DNA of 64,000 bases from Micromonospora lupini. Its GTDB lineage: Bacteria > Actinomycetota > Actinomycetes > Mycobacteriales > Micromonosporaceae. The position numbers were made by a program, and so were the translations under genes. Numbering within the stretch: the stretch's first letter is position 1; every line of letters starts with the position of its first letter. Below the pieces are notes generated by a model. It was not told where the DNA came from and did not search any database. It was given only the letters and a program-made list of their open reading frames with translations. This document shows positions 18,362 through 26,931 of the stretch, piece after piece. The DNA is taken from NCBI RefSeq assembly GCF_026342015.1, contig NZ_JAPENL010000002.1:935001-999000 (forward strand), given 5' to 3'.

Positions 18362-19816
18362 TCAGCCGTCCTTGCCGCCGTCGGGATCGGGGCAGAGTTC
18401 CCTCTTCGGCCCGCAGCCATCGTCGCCGTCGCCGTCGTTGCCCGATCCGGGACCGGTGCCGCCGGGGGCGGGGTTGCCACCGTCGCCGGGCGGCGGGACG
18501 GGGGCGCCGCCGGGGGCGCCGAAGCGGACGTACCCGATCTCCCGGCCCTCGCCGATGATCATGCCTTGCGACCCCACCGCGAGGGCGTTCGCGGAGGTCC
18601 GCAGGACGGCCAACTCCGTGCCGGTACGCGGCTCCACGGCGACCAACCGCGACGGCTTCTCGTCGGCGAGCACCGCCGCGTACGGGGTGAGCGCCGCGCC
18701 GGCCTTGGCACTTGCCGGGCGGGTCCACCGCACCCGGTCGGCGCCGAGTTCACGCGACACCACCGAGCGCTTGTCCGCGGAGCGGAACACCGCGTAGCGG
18801 TCGTCGACCGCGACGAGCTTGGTGCTGGCCTCGCCGACCCAGAGCAGCCGCCCGTCGTACCCGTCGATGACCGCCTCGCGGCCGTCCGGACCGACGCCGA
18901 TCAGCACGTTGCGCGCTCCCTGCGGATCCTCGCGCTGGACGCAGCCGGCGGTGTCGGCGGTACGCAGGTTGACCCCGGCCCGCTGCCACGCCTCCTGCCC
19001 CGTCGCCGGGTCCCGCGCCGAGATGGCGAAGTAGCAGGTGCCGTCCTGGGAGCGGGCGGCGATCCGCAGCATCCGACCGCCCACCACGGAGAGCCGCTCG
19101 TCCCGGCCCGGCTCGACGTTCTGCAGGACCCGGCCGGTGGCCGTGTCGACGACGTGCACCCGGCCGTCGACCGGGAAGCCGAGCAGCGGGGGCACCGGCT
19201 CGGGCCCGGCCACCCCGTCGTCGATGCGGGTGGAGGTGAGCCGGCGGGTGCCGCGCAGGCCCGGATTGTCGGCGAGCAGGCCGCTGTGCACGCCGGGCAG
19301 GAAGGCCGTCCACAGTGGGGCGGTGCCGCGCGGGTCCCACGCGCTCAGGGTGCAGTCGGTGGCGTCCGAGCAGCGGGCGTCCAGCAGCAGGTTGCGGTAC
19401 GTCCACACAGCCACTGCGTCGTCGTCGCGCCGCCGGGTCGCCCCGGTGGTCGGGTCGAGCAGCTCGTACCCCTTGACCAGGAGCTTGCCCACGGCGACTA
19501 CCGAGTCGCGGTCGCCGCCCGCGACCGCCGACCAGTCCGCCTTGCGCTCCCACAGCTGGGCGCCGGTGGCCAGGCTGCGGGCCTCCACCCGGGTGCGCTG
19601 CTCGACCACGACGGCGTCGCCGGCGATCGTCACGCTGCGCGGGGTGCCGCCGACCCGCTGCTGCCAGACCACGTCCGGCTCGGAGATGGGTTCGCTGCGG
19701 TCCACCCACTCCCACAGCCCGGGGAACGGGTTCCACACGCCGGTGGCGGCGAGGGCGACGACCACGGCGAGGCCGAGCAGCAGCCCACCGCGCACGCTCC
19801 CCTTCGCCACCCGCAC
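18362..19816 (-). CDS. membrane-anchored PQQ-like beta-propeller protein
   Basis: Protein of 484 residues with one N-terminal transmembrane segment (GGLLLGLAVVVALAATGVW, about 10-28) and an exterior domain of repeated blades. Blade signatures include LATGAQLWERKADW, DPATGQEAWQRAG and YDGRLLWVGEA. The C-terminal 60 residues are Gly/Pro/Asp-rich and end with two cysteines. The fold is that of PQQ-binding-like propellers (BamB/Ypq type), but no PQQ ligand set or enzyme motif is evident. A scaffold or ligand-binding role at the outer membrane face is the most that can be said. A distant relative is encoded at 26932. Confidence 0.85.
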   Translation of the reverse strand: MRVAKGSVRGGLLLGLAVVVALAATGVWNPFPGLWEWVDRSEPISEPDVVWQQRVGGTPRSVTIAGDAVVVEQRTRVEARSLATGAQLWERKADWSAVAGGDRDSVVAVGKLLVKGYELLDPTTGATRRRDDDAVAVWTYRNLLLDARCSDATDCTLSAWDPRGTAPLWTAFLPGVHSGLLADNPGLRGTRRLTSTRIDDGVAGPEPVPPLLGFPVDGRVHVVDTATGRVLQNVEPGRDERLSVVGGRMLRIAARSQDGTCYFAISARDPATGQEAWQRAGVNLRTADTAGCVQREDPQGARNVLIGVGPDGREAVIDGYDGRLLWVGEASTKLVAVDDRYAVFRSADKRSVVSRELGADRVRWTRPASAKAGAALTPYAAVLADEKPSRLVAVEPRTGTELAVLRTSANALAVGSQGMIIGEGREIGYVRFGAPGGAPVPPPGDGGNPAPGGTGPGSGNDGDGDDGCGPKRELCPDPDGGKDG

Positions 19817-19889
19817 ACCGTAGCCACGTTCTCGGATCTTCCGTACGCCCCGCGCCGCCGTGTCGCCGCGCTTTCTGGGCGCGGAGGTG

Positions 19890-20396
19890 TTACGTGGGTG
19901 TTCGTCCCTCGGCGCGGACGGCGCTGCGGACGAGCGGGAGCGTGCGGTAGGGAATCTGCTCCGCCAGCGCGATGATCGTCGACGCGCGTGTGATGCCGGC
20001 CGACGAGACGATCTGGTCGATGACCCGTTGCAGGTCGGTGTTGGAGCGGGCCACGATCCGGCAGAGCAGGTCGCTGGAGCCGGTGATGGTGTGCGCCTCC
20101 AGCACCTCGGGGATCGCCGCGAGGTGGGCGGTGACCGGGTCGTGGCCGTGCCGTTGAGTGATCTCCAGGGTGACGAAGCTGGTCACCCCGAATCCGATCG
20201 CGGCCGGGGCGATCTCCGGGCCGAAGCCGCCGATGACTCCCCTGTCGACGAGCTTGTCCAGCCGGGCCTGCACGGTGCCCCGGGCCACACCAAGCCGCCG
20301 GGAGCACTCCAGCACCCCGATCCGTGGCTCCTCGGCGAGCAGTTCGATCAAGCGCACGTCGAGCGCGTCGAGCTGTACAGCCTGCTCACCATTCAT
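19890..20396 (-). CDS. Lrp/AsnC-family transcriptional regulator
   Basis: Regulator of 168 residues from ATG 20396. The N-terminal helix-turn-helix reads VQLDALDVRLIELLAEEPRI, then VLECSRRLGVARGTVQARLD. The C-terminal RAM (effector) domain follows with AHTITGSSDLLCRIVA and AGITRASTIIAL. Such proteins sense amino acids. It is divergent from hppD across a 130-bp gap, which strongly suggests control of the tyrosine-degradation step, as in several actinobacteria. The effector could be tyrosine or phenylalanine; this is inferred. Confidence 0.93.
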   Translation of the reverse strand: MNGEQAVQLDALDVRLIELLAEEPRIGVLECSRRLGVARGTVQARLDKLVDRGVIGGFGPEIAPAAIGFGVTSFVTLEITQRHGHDPVTAHLAAIPEVLEAHTITGSSDLLCRIVARSNTDLQRVIDQIVSSAGITRASTIIALAEQIPYRTLPLVRSAVRAEGRTPT

Positions 20397-20526
20397 GGGT
20401 TCACACCATACCGAATGCACAACCTGACCAGCATTTACGTCGACAGTTGCCCACTCGACGCCCGCCCCGCGATCCTTCGGTCAGGAACCGGCCCACGAGG
20501 CCGGCCGGTACGCGAGGGAGACCACC

Positions 20527-21732
20527 ATGACCCAGGCGATCGACCGACCCCAGTCGACCGAGGACGTCGACGTCGACCGGCTCGTCGGCGCTGTCGACCA
20601 CGACATCAGCCACGACCCGTTCCCCGTCCGTGGACTCGACCACGTGCACTTCCTGGTCGGCAACGCCAAGCAGGCCGCGCACTACTACTCCACCGCCTTC
20701 GGCATGACCTGCGTGGCGTACCGGGGCCCCGAGCAGGGCTACCGGGACCACGCCCAGTACGTACTGACCAGCGGCTCGGCCCGGTTCGTGCTGACCGGTG
20801 CGGTCCGCCCGGACGCCGACGGCGCCGAGCACGTGGCGAAGCACAGCGACGGGATCAGCGACATCGCGCTCGAGGTGCCGGACGTCGACGCCGCGTACGC
20901 CCACGCCGTCGCCCAGGGCGCCACAGGCGTCGTCGAGCCGCACGAGGTGAGCGACGAGAACGGCACCGTCCGGATGGCCGCCATCGCCGCGTACGGCGAC
21001 ACCAGGCACACGCTTGTCGACCGCTCCCGCTACCGCGGCCCGTTCCTGCCCGGCTTCGTGGCCCGCGGCCCGATCGTCGACAGGCAGCCGATGATCGACG
21101 CCGGCATCCAGCCGAAGCGCTTCTTCCAGGCCGTCGACCACGTCGTCGGCAACGTGGAGCTGGGCCGGATGGACGAGTGGGTCGAGTTCTACAAGCGGGT
21201 GATGGGCTTCTCCAACATGGCGGAGTTCGTCGGCGACGACATCGCCACCGACTACTCGGCGCTGATGAGCAAGGTCGTCGCGAACGGCACCCGGAAGGTG
21301 AAGTTCCCGCTCAACGAGCCGGCGATCGCCCGCAAGAAGTCGCAGATCGACGAGTACCTGGAGTTCTACCAGGGCCCCGGCGCCCAGCACATCGCCGTCG
21401 CCACCAACGACATCGTGGCCAGCGTCGACGCGATGCGCGCCGCAGGCGTGGAGTTCCTGGACACCCCGGACTCGTACTACGAGGACCCGGAGCTGCGCGC
21501 CCGCATCGGCAACGTCCGGGTGCCGATCGAGGAGCTGAAGGCCCACAAGATCCTCGTCGACCGGGACGAGGACGGCTACCTGCTGCAGATCTTCACCAAG
21601 CCGGTGCAGGACCGTCCGACAGTCTTCTTCGAGCTGATCGAGCGGCACGGCTCGCTGGGCTTCGGCAAGGGCAACTTCAAGGCCCTCTTCCAGGCCATCG
21701 AGCGGGAGCAGGAAGCCCGCGGCAACCTGTAA
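20527..21732 (+). CDS. hppD: 4-hydroxyphenylpyruvate dioxygenase
   Basis: Fe(II) enzyme that turns 4-hydroxyphenylpyruvate into homogentisate, the committed step of tyrosine catabolism. The 401 residues form two vicinal-oxygen-chelate domains. The iron ligands are visible as His205 (QAVDHVVGN), His288 (PGAQHIAVAT) and Glu369 (VFFELIER). The C-terminal lid GFGKGNFKALF is complete. GGGAGACC-like sequence precedes ATG 20527. The product feeds HmgA and FahA encoded 9-11 kb downstream. The regulator gene is divergent, and an aminotransferase able to supply the substrate lies three genes downstream. Confidence 0.97.
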   Translation: MTQAIDRPQSTEDVDVDRLVGAVDHDISHDPFPVRGLDHVHFLVGNAKQAAHYYSTAFGMTCVAYRGPEQGYRDHAQYVLTSGSARFVLTGAVRPDADGAEHVAKHSDGISDIALEVPDVDAAYAHAVAQGATGVVEPHEVSDENGTVRMAAIAAYGDTRHTLVDRSRYRGPFLPGFVARGPIVDRQPMIDAGIQPKRFFQAVDHVVGNVELGRMDEWVEFYKRVMGFSNMAEFVGDDIATDYSALMSKVVANGTRKVKFPLNEPAIARKKSQIDEYLEFYQGPGAQHIAVATNDIVASVDAMRAAGVEFLDTPDSYYEDPELRARIGNVRVPIEELKAHKILVDRDEDGYLLQIFTKPVQDRPTVFFELIERHGSLGFGKGNFKALFQAIEREQEARGNL

Positions 21733-21743
21733 CACTGTCGAGC

Positions 21744-22490
21744 GTGACGCAGCCTCCGCCGTACCCGACGCCGCCGGTCGGTGGGCCTCCGCCCGCCGCC
21801 GGCGGCCTCGCGCCGCCGCCCGGCCCACACCCCCAGGGGTACGCAGTGCCGCCGCACCACGTCCCACTGGGGTACGCCGTGCCGCCGCAGTACGCCCCAC
21901 CCGGGTACGCGCCGCCACCGTGGTATCCCGGCCCGCCCCGGCCGATGGCGCCGCTGCCGACGGTGAGCCCCGGCGGGCAGCCGCTCGCCAGCTTCACCGA
22001 CCGGCTGCTGGCCTGGCTCATCGACACGGCACTGGCGACAGCCGTCTCGCTTGTGCTGTTCATGCCTGTCTTCCTGGTCCTGTGGTGGCGGATGTTCAGC
22101 GAGATGACCCGGACCAACCCGGACGGGACCCTCGTGGAACCCGACCCGGCCACCTTCTTCACCTCGTTCTTCCTGCCGATGCTGCTGGCCGAGGCCGGGC
22201 TGCTCGTCGTGCTGCTCGGGCTCTACTGGCTCTACCACGTGGAGTACCTCAAGCGTGACGGCCAGACGCTCGGCAAGAAGGTCATGAAGCTCCGCGTGGT
22301 GCCCCTCGACCCGACCCGCTCGCTCGACAGGCGGATGGCCGGCCGGCGGTGGCTGGTGCAGTACCTGGCCTCCTCGGTCGTGCCGGGCCTGAGTTACGCC
22401 GACGGGCTGTGGCAGCTCTGGGACAAGCCCTGGCAGCAGTGCCTCCACGACAAGGTCGCGGAAACGATCGTCGTTAAGGTGGCTTCGTGA
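21744..22490 (+). CDS. RDD-family membrane protein
   Basis: Protein of 248 residues starting at GTG 21744, 11 bp after hppD. The first 75 residues are Pro/Tyr/Gly-rich with GYAVPP-type repeats and are probably cytoplasmic and disordered. The RDD domain begins SFTDRLLAWLIDTAL. It has three or four transmembrane helices (around 95-115, 140-165 and 220-235) and the second conserved stretch KRDGQTLGKKVMKLRV. Function of the family is poorly known; some members affect ion homeostasis. The stop codon lies inside a short repeat that separates it from a second RDD gene. Confidence 0.88.
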   Translation: MTQPPPYPTPPVGGPPPAAGGLAPPPGPHPQGYAVPPHHVPLGYAVPPQYAPPGYAPPPWYPGPPRPMAPLPTVSPGGQPLASFTDRLLAWLIDTALATAVSLVLFMPVFLVLWWRMFSEMTRTNPDGTLVEPDPATFFTSFFLPMLLAEAGLLVVLLGLYWLYHVEYLKRDGQTLGKKVMKLRVVPLDPTRSLDRRMAGRRWLVQYLASSVVPGLSYADGLWQLWDKPWQQCLHDKVAETIVVKVAS

Positions 22491-22530
22491 GCGAGCGCAG
22501 CGAGCGGACCAGCAGGCTCAGTAGTGGAGC
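22487..22530 (+). repeat. GTGAGCGAGCGCAGCGAGCG-type interspersed repeat
   Basis: The 44-nt segment begins GTGAGCGAGCGCAGCGAGCG and ends GTAGTGGAGC. From memory, similar elements recur between co-directional genes in actinobacterial genomes. Here it supplies the stop codon of the first RDD gene (TGA 22488-22490) and ends 6 bp before the start of the next. The core is self-complementary around AGCGAGCGCAGCGAGC with few mismatches. Confidence 0.6.
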
Positions 22531-22536
22531 GTCGGC

Positions 22537-23580
22537 GTGAGCGTGCAACCCGGCTGGTATGTCGATCCCGCCGACAGGGACACCCGGCGGTACTGGGACG
22601 GCGAGGGCTGGCTCGGCGCGCCCATCCCCGTCGACGCCACCCCGCCGGACGGGCCGCCGCCGCCCGAGCCGCCGCCCGCACCTGTCACCCCGGCCGCGCC
22701 CGCCGCCCACCCGGTGGGCGCCGCGGCGGGCCGGCCCCCGCACTCCGGGCCCTCCCCGCAGGCCGGTACGCACCCGGGACACGGTCCGCAGGCCAACCCG
22801 GGCCCGGGTTGGGGCCCGCAGGCCGGCCCTTCCGGCTGGCCGCCACCTGACGCACAGGGCACGCCACCGGGCGCCCCGCCCGGGTGGACGCCGCAGGCCG
22901 GTCCCCCCGGCTGGCCGCCGCAGGGCGTGCCGCCCGGCTGGGCACCTGGCGGTCCTCCCGGCTGGATCGGCAGACCGCCCGAGCCTCGGCCGCACGGGCT
23001 CAGGTTGGCCGGTTACGGCCGCCGGCTCGTCGCCCGGCTGATCGACTTCGGTCTCGTGTTCGCGCTGAACGTTCTTGTCAACGGCTGGTTCGTCTGGCGG
23101 TGGCTGGACGAGCTGATGCCGTACTGGCGGGAGGCGTTCCGGCGCGGCATGGAGGGCAACACCTCCAGCGAGGGGATGCCGCCGATAAGCGAACAGACCG
23201 GGCTCCTCCAGGTGGTGATCGTGCTGATCGCCACCGCGCTGTGGCTGGCGTACGAGGTGCCCGCCATGGCGGCCAACGGGCAGACCATCGGCAAGCGGGT
23301 GATGCGGATCCGCGCGGTCCCGATCGCCGCCGACCAGCCGTTGGGCTTCGGTCGGGCGCTGACCCGGTGGACGACGCTGGGCCTGCCCACCCTGCTCTGG
23401 TACTGCGCCGGGCTCGGCCTGCTGCTGCAACTTGTCGACTCCCTGTCCCCCCTCTTCGACCACCCGCTGCGCCGGGCGCTGCACGACAAGCGCGCGCAGA
23501 CGGTCGTGGTCGAGGTCCCCGACACCCCCGCAACCCCCGCCCCAGACGACCACCCCCAGCCCTCGGGAGACACCCCATGA
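22537..23580 (+). CDS. DUF2510-RDD membrane protein
   Basis: Protein of 347 residues. A short DUF2510 domain lies at the N-terminus (PGWYVDPADRDTRRYWDG). About 110 residues rich in Pro/Gly with GPQAGPSGWPP-like repeats follow. The RDD domain starts LRLAGYGRRLVARLIDFGLV near 157 and includes the second motif AANGQTIGKRVMRIRAVPI. Three or four membrane helices are expected. It probably arose by duplication with the preceding RDD gene, since both share domain and order. The TGA overlaps the next ATG (ATGA), so it is translationally coupled to the aminotransferase. Confidence 0.9.
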   Translation: MSVQPGWYVDPADRDTRRYWDGEGWLGAPIPVDATPPDGPPPPEPPPAPVTPAAPAAHPVGAAAGRPPHSGPSPQAGTHPGHGPQANPGPGWGPQAGPSGWPPPDAQGTPPGAPPGWTPQAGPPGWPPQGVPPGWAPGGPPGWIGRPPEPRPHGLRLAGYGRRLVARLIDFGLVFALNVLVNGWFVWRWLDELMPYWREAFRRGMEGNTSSEGMPPISEQTGLLQVVIVLIATALWLAYEVPAMAANGQTIGKRVMRIRAVPIAADQPLGFGRALTRWTTLGLPTLLWYCAGLGLLLQLVDSLSPLFDHPLRRALHDKRAQTVVVEVPDTPATPAPDDHPQPSGDTP

Positions 23581-24680
23581 CCGACTCCGGACGTCACGAG
23601 CCCGCGCTGCGACTGACCCGCGCCGACCTGGACGCGCTGCCGAGCTACGTGCCGGGGCGCAGCCCCGCCGACCTGGCGCGCGAGCTGGGTCTGCCGGAGG
23701 CCATCAAGCTGGCCAGCAACGAGGTGCCGTACGGGCCGCTGCCGGGTGTGGTCGACGCGGTCACCGAGGCGGTCACCGCGTCGCACCGTTACCCGGACAT
23801 GGGCGTGGTCGCGCTGCGCGACGCGTTGGCAGAGCGCTACGGCGTGGACGCGGACCGGATCGCCACCGGCTGCGGATCGGTGGCGCTCGCCGAGCACCTC
23901 GTCCGGGCCACCTGCCTGCCCGGTGACGAGGTGCTCTACTCGTGGCGGTCGTTCGAGGCGTACCCGATCATCGCGGCGACAAGCGGCGCGACGAGCGTGC
24001 GGGTGCCCAACGACGCCGGGCACGGGCACGACCTGGCGGCCATGGCCGCGGCGGTGACCGACCGAACGCGGATGATCCTGGTCTGCAACCCGAACAACCC
24101 CACCGGCACGGCCGTACGCCGGGCCGAGCTGGACCGGTTCCTCGACGCGGTGCCGGACGACGTGCTTGTGGTCATCGACGAGGCGTACCGGGAGTTCGTC
24201 ACCGACGCCGAGGTGCCCGACGGCCTCGACTACCTGAACCGGCCGAACGTGGCGGTGCTGCGCACCCTGTCCAAGGCGTGGGGCCTCGCCGGGCTGCGGA
24301 TCGGCTGGCTGGTTGCCCAGCCGGTGGTGGCGGCGGCCATCCGCAAGGTGGTGACGCCGTTCTCCACGAGCACGGCGGCCCAGGCCGGCGCGCTCGCCGC
24401 GCTGACCCAGGCCGGCGAGATGGAGCGCCGCTGCGCGCTTGTCGTCGCCGAGCGGGACCGGGTCACCGAGGCGCTGCGTAAGTTCGTGCCCGACGTGCCG
24501 ACCAGCCAGGCCAACTTCGTCTGGCTGCCGCTCGGTGACCGGGCCGTGGCGTTCGGCAAGGCGTGCGAGGCGCGCGGGGTGATCGTCCGGCCGTTCGCCG
24601 GGGATGGTGTGCGGGTCACCATCGGCACTCCGACGGAGAACGACGCGTTCCTCGCGGCCGCGGAGGCGGCGCTCACCTGA
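23577..24680 (+). CDS. hisC: histidinol-phosphate / aromatic aminotransferase
   Basis: PLP-dependent class I/II aminotransferase, 367 residues. The substrate loop LASNEVPYGPLP, the PLP contacts CNPNNPTGT and VVIDEAYREF, the Schiff-base Lys233 in LSKAWGLAGLRIGW and the final Arg region GDGVRVTIGT are all present. Its family includes HisC and the actinobacterial aromatic (phenylalanine) aminotransferase Pat. No other his genes are adjacent, while hppD lies two genes upstream. Tyrosine to 4-hydroxyphenylpyruvate is therefore a plausible role. Sequence alone does not separate the two. ATG overlaps the upstream stop. Confidence 0.88.
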   Translation: MTDSGRHEPALRLTRADLDALPSYVPGRSPADLARELGLPEAIKLASNEVPYGPLPGVVDAVTEAVTASHRYPDMGVVALRDALAERYGVDADRIATGCGSVALAEHLVRATCLPGDEVLYSWRSFEAYPIIAATSGATSVRVPNDAGHGHDLAAMAAAVTDRTRMILVCNPNNPTGTAVRRAELDRFLDAVPDDVLVVIDEAYREFVTDAEVPDGLDYLNRPNVAVLRTLSKAWGLAGLRIGWLVAQPVVAAAIRKVVTPFSTSTAAQAGALAALTQAGEMERRCALVVAERDRVTEALRKFVPDVPTSQANFVWLPLGDRAVAFGKACEARGVIVRPFAGDGVRVTIGTPTENDAFLAAAEAALT

Positions 24681-24814
24681 GCGGCCCACACGTCACCCAT
24701 CGGGGCCATAAGGTCCGTTTGTCTAGTTATGCGTGTTATTTGCCCTATCTTCCGAAGTAGCCGGTACGGCGCGGACCCGCGCCGGCTCACTTCGAGAAAA
24801 CGGGGTAACGAACA

Positions 24815-25369
24815 GTGCGTACTGCCAAGATCTGTCTCGCCGGAGCGGCCGCCGCCGCGATGGTCGGCTTCCTCGCGGCGCCGGCCGCCGCGGCGCCCAC
24901 CGATGACACGACCGTCACGTTCGAGGTGCTCGTCGGCACCCTCGACATCGACGCGCCGGCCACCGCCGACCTGGGCAGCGGCGCGCCCGGAGGCACCATC
25001 ACCGGCCAGCTCGGCCCGGTCACGGTCACCGACTCCCGGGGTGCGGCGGACGCCTCCTGGGTGGCCACGGTGACGGCGACGAACTTCCAGACCGGCGGCG
25101 GCACCCCGGCCGAGACGGTGCTCGCGACGGAGATCGACTACTGGTCGGGTCCGGCCACCGCGACCACCGGCACCGGCACCTTCACGCCGGGCCAGGCCAA
25201 CGCGGCCGCCGCGGCGCCACTGGACAATGTCGCTCCGCTGACCGCGTTCACCCACACGGGTGGCACCGGCGGCAACACGGCGACCTGGAACCCGACCATG
25301 ATCGTCAACGTCCCGCTGGACAGCATCGCGGGCATCTACACCGGCACGGTGACACATTCGGTCGCGTAG
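24815..25369 (+). CDS. secreted WxL-like surface protein
   Basis: Exported protein of 184 residues with a clean signal peptide (LAGAAAAAMVGFLAAPAAAA, cut near residue 27). The mature part starts PTDDTTVTFEVLVGTLDI and is all-beta. It resembles the WxL domain of Gram-positive surface proteins: SWVATVTATNF, then a Gly/Thr-rich stretch, then a final strand pair including YTGTVTHSVA. It lacks a sorting signal or membrane anchor, as expected for WxL proteins, which bind the wall non-covalently. It overlaps or nearly abuts the DUF916 gene that follows. The identification is by pattern and context. Confidence 0.75.
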   Translation: MRTAKICLAGAAAAAMVGFLAAPAAAAPTDDTTVTFEVLVGTLDIDAPATADLGSGAPGGTITGQLGPVTVTDSRGAADASWVATVTATNFQTGGGTPAETVLATEIDYWSGPATATTGTGTFTPGQANAAAAAPLDNVAPLTAFTHTGGTGGNTATWNPTMIVNVPLDSIAGIYTGTVTHSVA

Positions 25370-26411
25370 CCGCCGGGGGCGGTCGACCATCGCGGTCGCG
25401 CTCGCCCTGTTCTGCCTCGCCGGTCCGGGTCTGTCGACCCGGGCCGGCGCGGCCGAGCCGGGCGACGACGACCGTCTCGGCATCCGACTGCTGGAGGCGC
25501 CGAGCAATCGTCGCGACGACCCCCGGGCGTTGCGCTACATCGTCGATCATCTCCCGCCGGGCACGACGATCAAGCGACAATTGTTGATCACCAACCGCAC
25601 CGACGAAGCCCGCCGCATCGACGTGTACCCGGCGGCGGCGACGCTTGAGGGTTCGGCGTTCACGTTCGGCGAGGGTCACGCCGAGAACGAGCTGACCTCG
25701 TGGATCACCCTCGACCAGACGGCTGTGGAGGTGGAGCCGTGGGGCGAGGCCCGGGTCCGGGCGACAGTCACGGTGCCGCCGAAGGCATCCCGCGGCGAGC
25801 GGTACGGGGTCGTCTGGGCGTCCGCCACCTCCGCGCCCCGGGCCGGCGGCGAGATCAAGCAGATCCACCGGGTAGGTGTTCGGATGTATCTCGACATCGG
25901 TCCCGGTGGCGAACCGGCCTCCGACTTCGCCATCGGCGAGGTGCGGCCGGCCCGCAGTCCCGAGGGCGTGCCGTCGGTGACCGTCCAGGTCACCAACACC
26001 GGCGGCCGTGCCATCGACCTGACCGGCACTGTCGCCCTGAGCGACGGACCGGCCGGCAGCCGGGCTGGCCCGTTCCCCGTCGGGCAGGGCGTCACGCTGC
26101 CCCCGGGTGGCGCCGGACAGGTCGTCGCCCGGCTCCCCGTCGATTTGTCGAACGGCCCCTGGAAGGCCGAGGTGCACCTGGAGAGCGGGCTCGTGAAGCG
26201 GAGCGGGACCGCGCGGATCCAGTTCCCCGACCCGGGCCAGGCCGGCCGCAAGGGCAGCGTCGTCTCCCGCATGCTGTCTCCCTGGACGCTGGGGGCGACA
26301 GTGGGGGCACTGCTGCTGATCACCGGTCTCGCGGTGCTCCTGCTCCGGTCCCGTCGGTCCCGTCGCGCCCCTGCCGCCGCACCCCGCGAGCGGGTCCCGG
26401 CCGGACGCTGA
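25356..26411 (+). CDS. DUF916-type (WxL-interacting) membrane protein, non-standard start
   Basis: The frame contains a signal peptide (STIAVALALFCLAGPGL then TRAGAAEPG), two immunoglobulin-like domains of DUF916/WxL-interacting type (IVDHLPPGTTIKRQLLITNR; ASRGERYGVVWASA), and a C-terminal transmembrane helix (LGATVGALLLITGLAVLLLR) with an Arg-rich tail. No ATG or GTG occurs in frame upstream of the signal peptide. The frame is open back to 25353, and ATT 25356 would give a basic n-region (RSRSRRGRS). TTG 25530 would remove the signal peptide. I therefore give ATT as the best guess. A base-call error or frameshift is an alternative. The start overlaps the WxL-like gene by 14 bp. Confidence 0.75.
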   Translation: MRSRSRRGRSTIAVALALFCLAGPGLSTRAGAAEPGDDDRLGIRLLEAPSNRRDDPRALRYIVDHLPPGTTIKRQLLITNRTDEARRIDVYPAAATLEGSAFTFGEGHAENELTSWITLDQTAVEVEPWGEARVRATVTVPPKASRGERYGVVWASATSAPRAGGEIKQIHRVGVRMYLDIGPGGEPASDFAIGEVRPARSPEGVPSVTVQVTNTGGRAIDLTGTVALSDGPAGSRAGPFPVGQGVTLPPGGAGQVVARLPVDLSNGPWKAEVHLESGLVKRSGTARIQFPDPGQAGRKGSVVSRMLSPWTLGATVGALLLITGLAVLLLRSRRSRRAPAAAPRERVPAGR

Positions 26412-26465
26412 GACCCGCTGACGACCGGCCGCCGAAGCCCATCGGCGGTCGGTCGGCGGCATGCG

Positions 26466-26843
26466 TCAGCTGGGTCGGCGGCGGCGTGCGGCCAGCCAAC
26501 CGACGGCAAGCAGAGTCAGACCCAGCGCGACGAGGAGCAGAACCGACCCACCCGAGCCGGTGACAGGCAACTCTCCGCCGTGGCTGGGCGTCGGAGTGAG
26601 CGGGTGCCGGGTCGGCGGGGGCGTTGCCGTGGCGGTGGGCGTCGGCGTTGGCGGGGTGACGGTAGGCGAGGCGGGCACCACCTCGAAGGTGACTCCCGTG
26701 TCGTCCGACGGCGCGGCCCGTACGGCGGCGAACGCGCTCGCCGACGGCCGGTCCGACGCGAGGGTCGGAGGCACCGTGATCACGAGGCCCGTGGTGGCCG
26801 CCAGCACGCCACCGACCCACCATCTGGCTGCCCTGTTGCCCAT
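26466..26843 (-). CDS. small LPxTG cell-wall anchored protein
   Basis: Protein of 125 residues from ATG 26843, preceded by GGAGGGGG. It has a signal peptide (WWVGGVLAATTGLVITVPP), a short mature head (SDDTGVTFEVVPAS), a Pro/Thr-rich stalk and a sortase signal: LPVTG, a hydrophobic helix, then RRRRPS. The head repeats the motif found at the mature N-terminus of the WxL-like protein (DDT-x-VTFEV). It is convergent with the DUF916 gene. In firmicute Csc clusters a small LPxTG protein accompanies DUF916 and WxL proteins, and this set matches that composition. No sortase gene is in the window. Confidence 0.85.
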   Translation of the reverse strand: MGNRAARWWVGGVLAATTGLVITVPPTLASDRPSASAFAAVRAAPSDDTGVTFEVVPASPTVTPPTPTPTATATPPPTRHPLTPTPSHGGELPVTGSGGSVLLLVALGLTLLAVGWLAARRRRPS

Positions 26844-26903
26844 GCCGACCCCCTCCACCGGAAACCTGAACCGTGAGAAAAGTACCTTTTCTGGTCAGAT
26901 GCG

Positions 26904-26916
26904 GTGAAAGTTTCAC
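26904..26916. promoter_or_regulatory. GTGAAA-n-TTTCAC palindrome upstream of the LPxTG gene
   Basis: GTGAAAGTTTCAC is a 6-bp dyad around one base, 61 bp upstream of the LPxTG gene start and 16 bp after the stop of the next gene. It stands out in composition from the GC-rich surroundings. An operator is possible; no binding factor is identified. Confidence 0.3.
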
Positions 26917-26931
26917 GGTCCGGTGCCCCGA

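Noticed and set aside
20401..21918. Minus-strand frame antisense to hppD
   Set aside because: Shadow of hppD; composition and lack of any motif indicate no gene.
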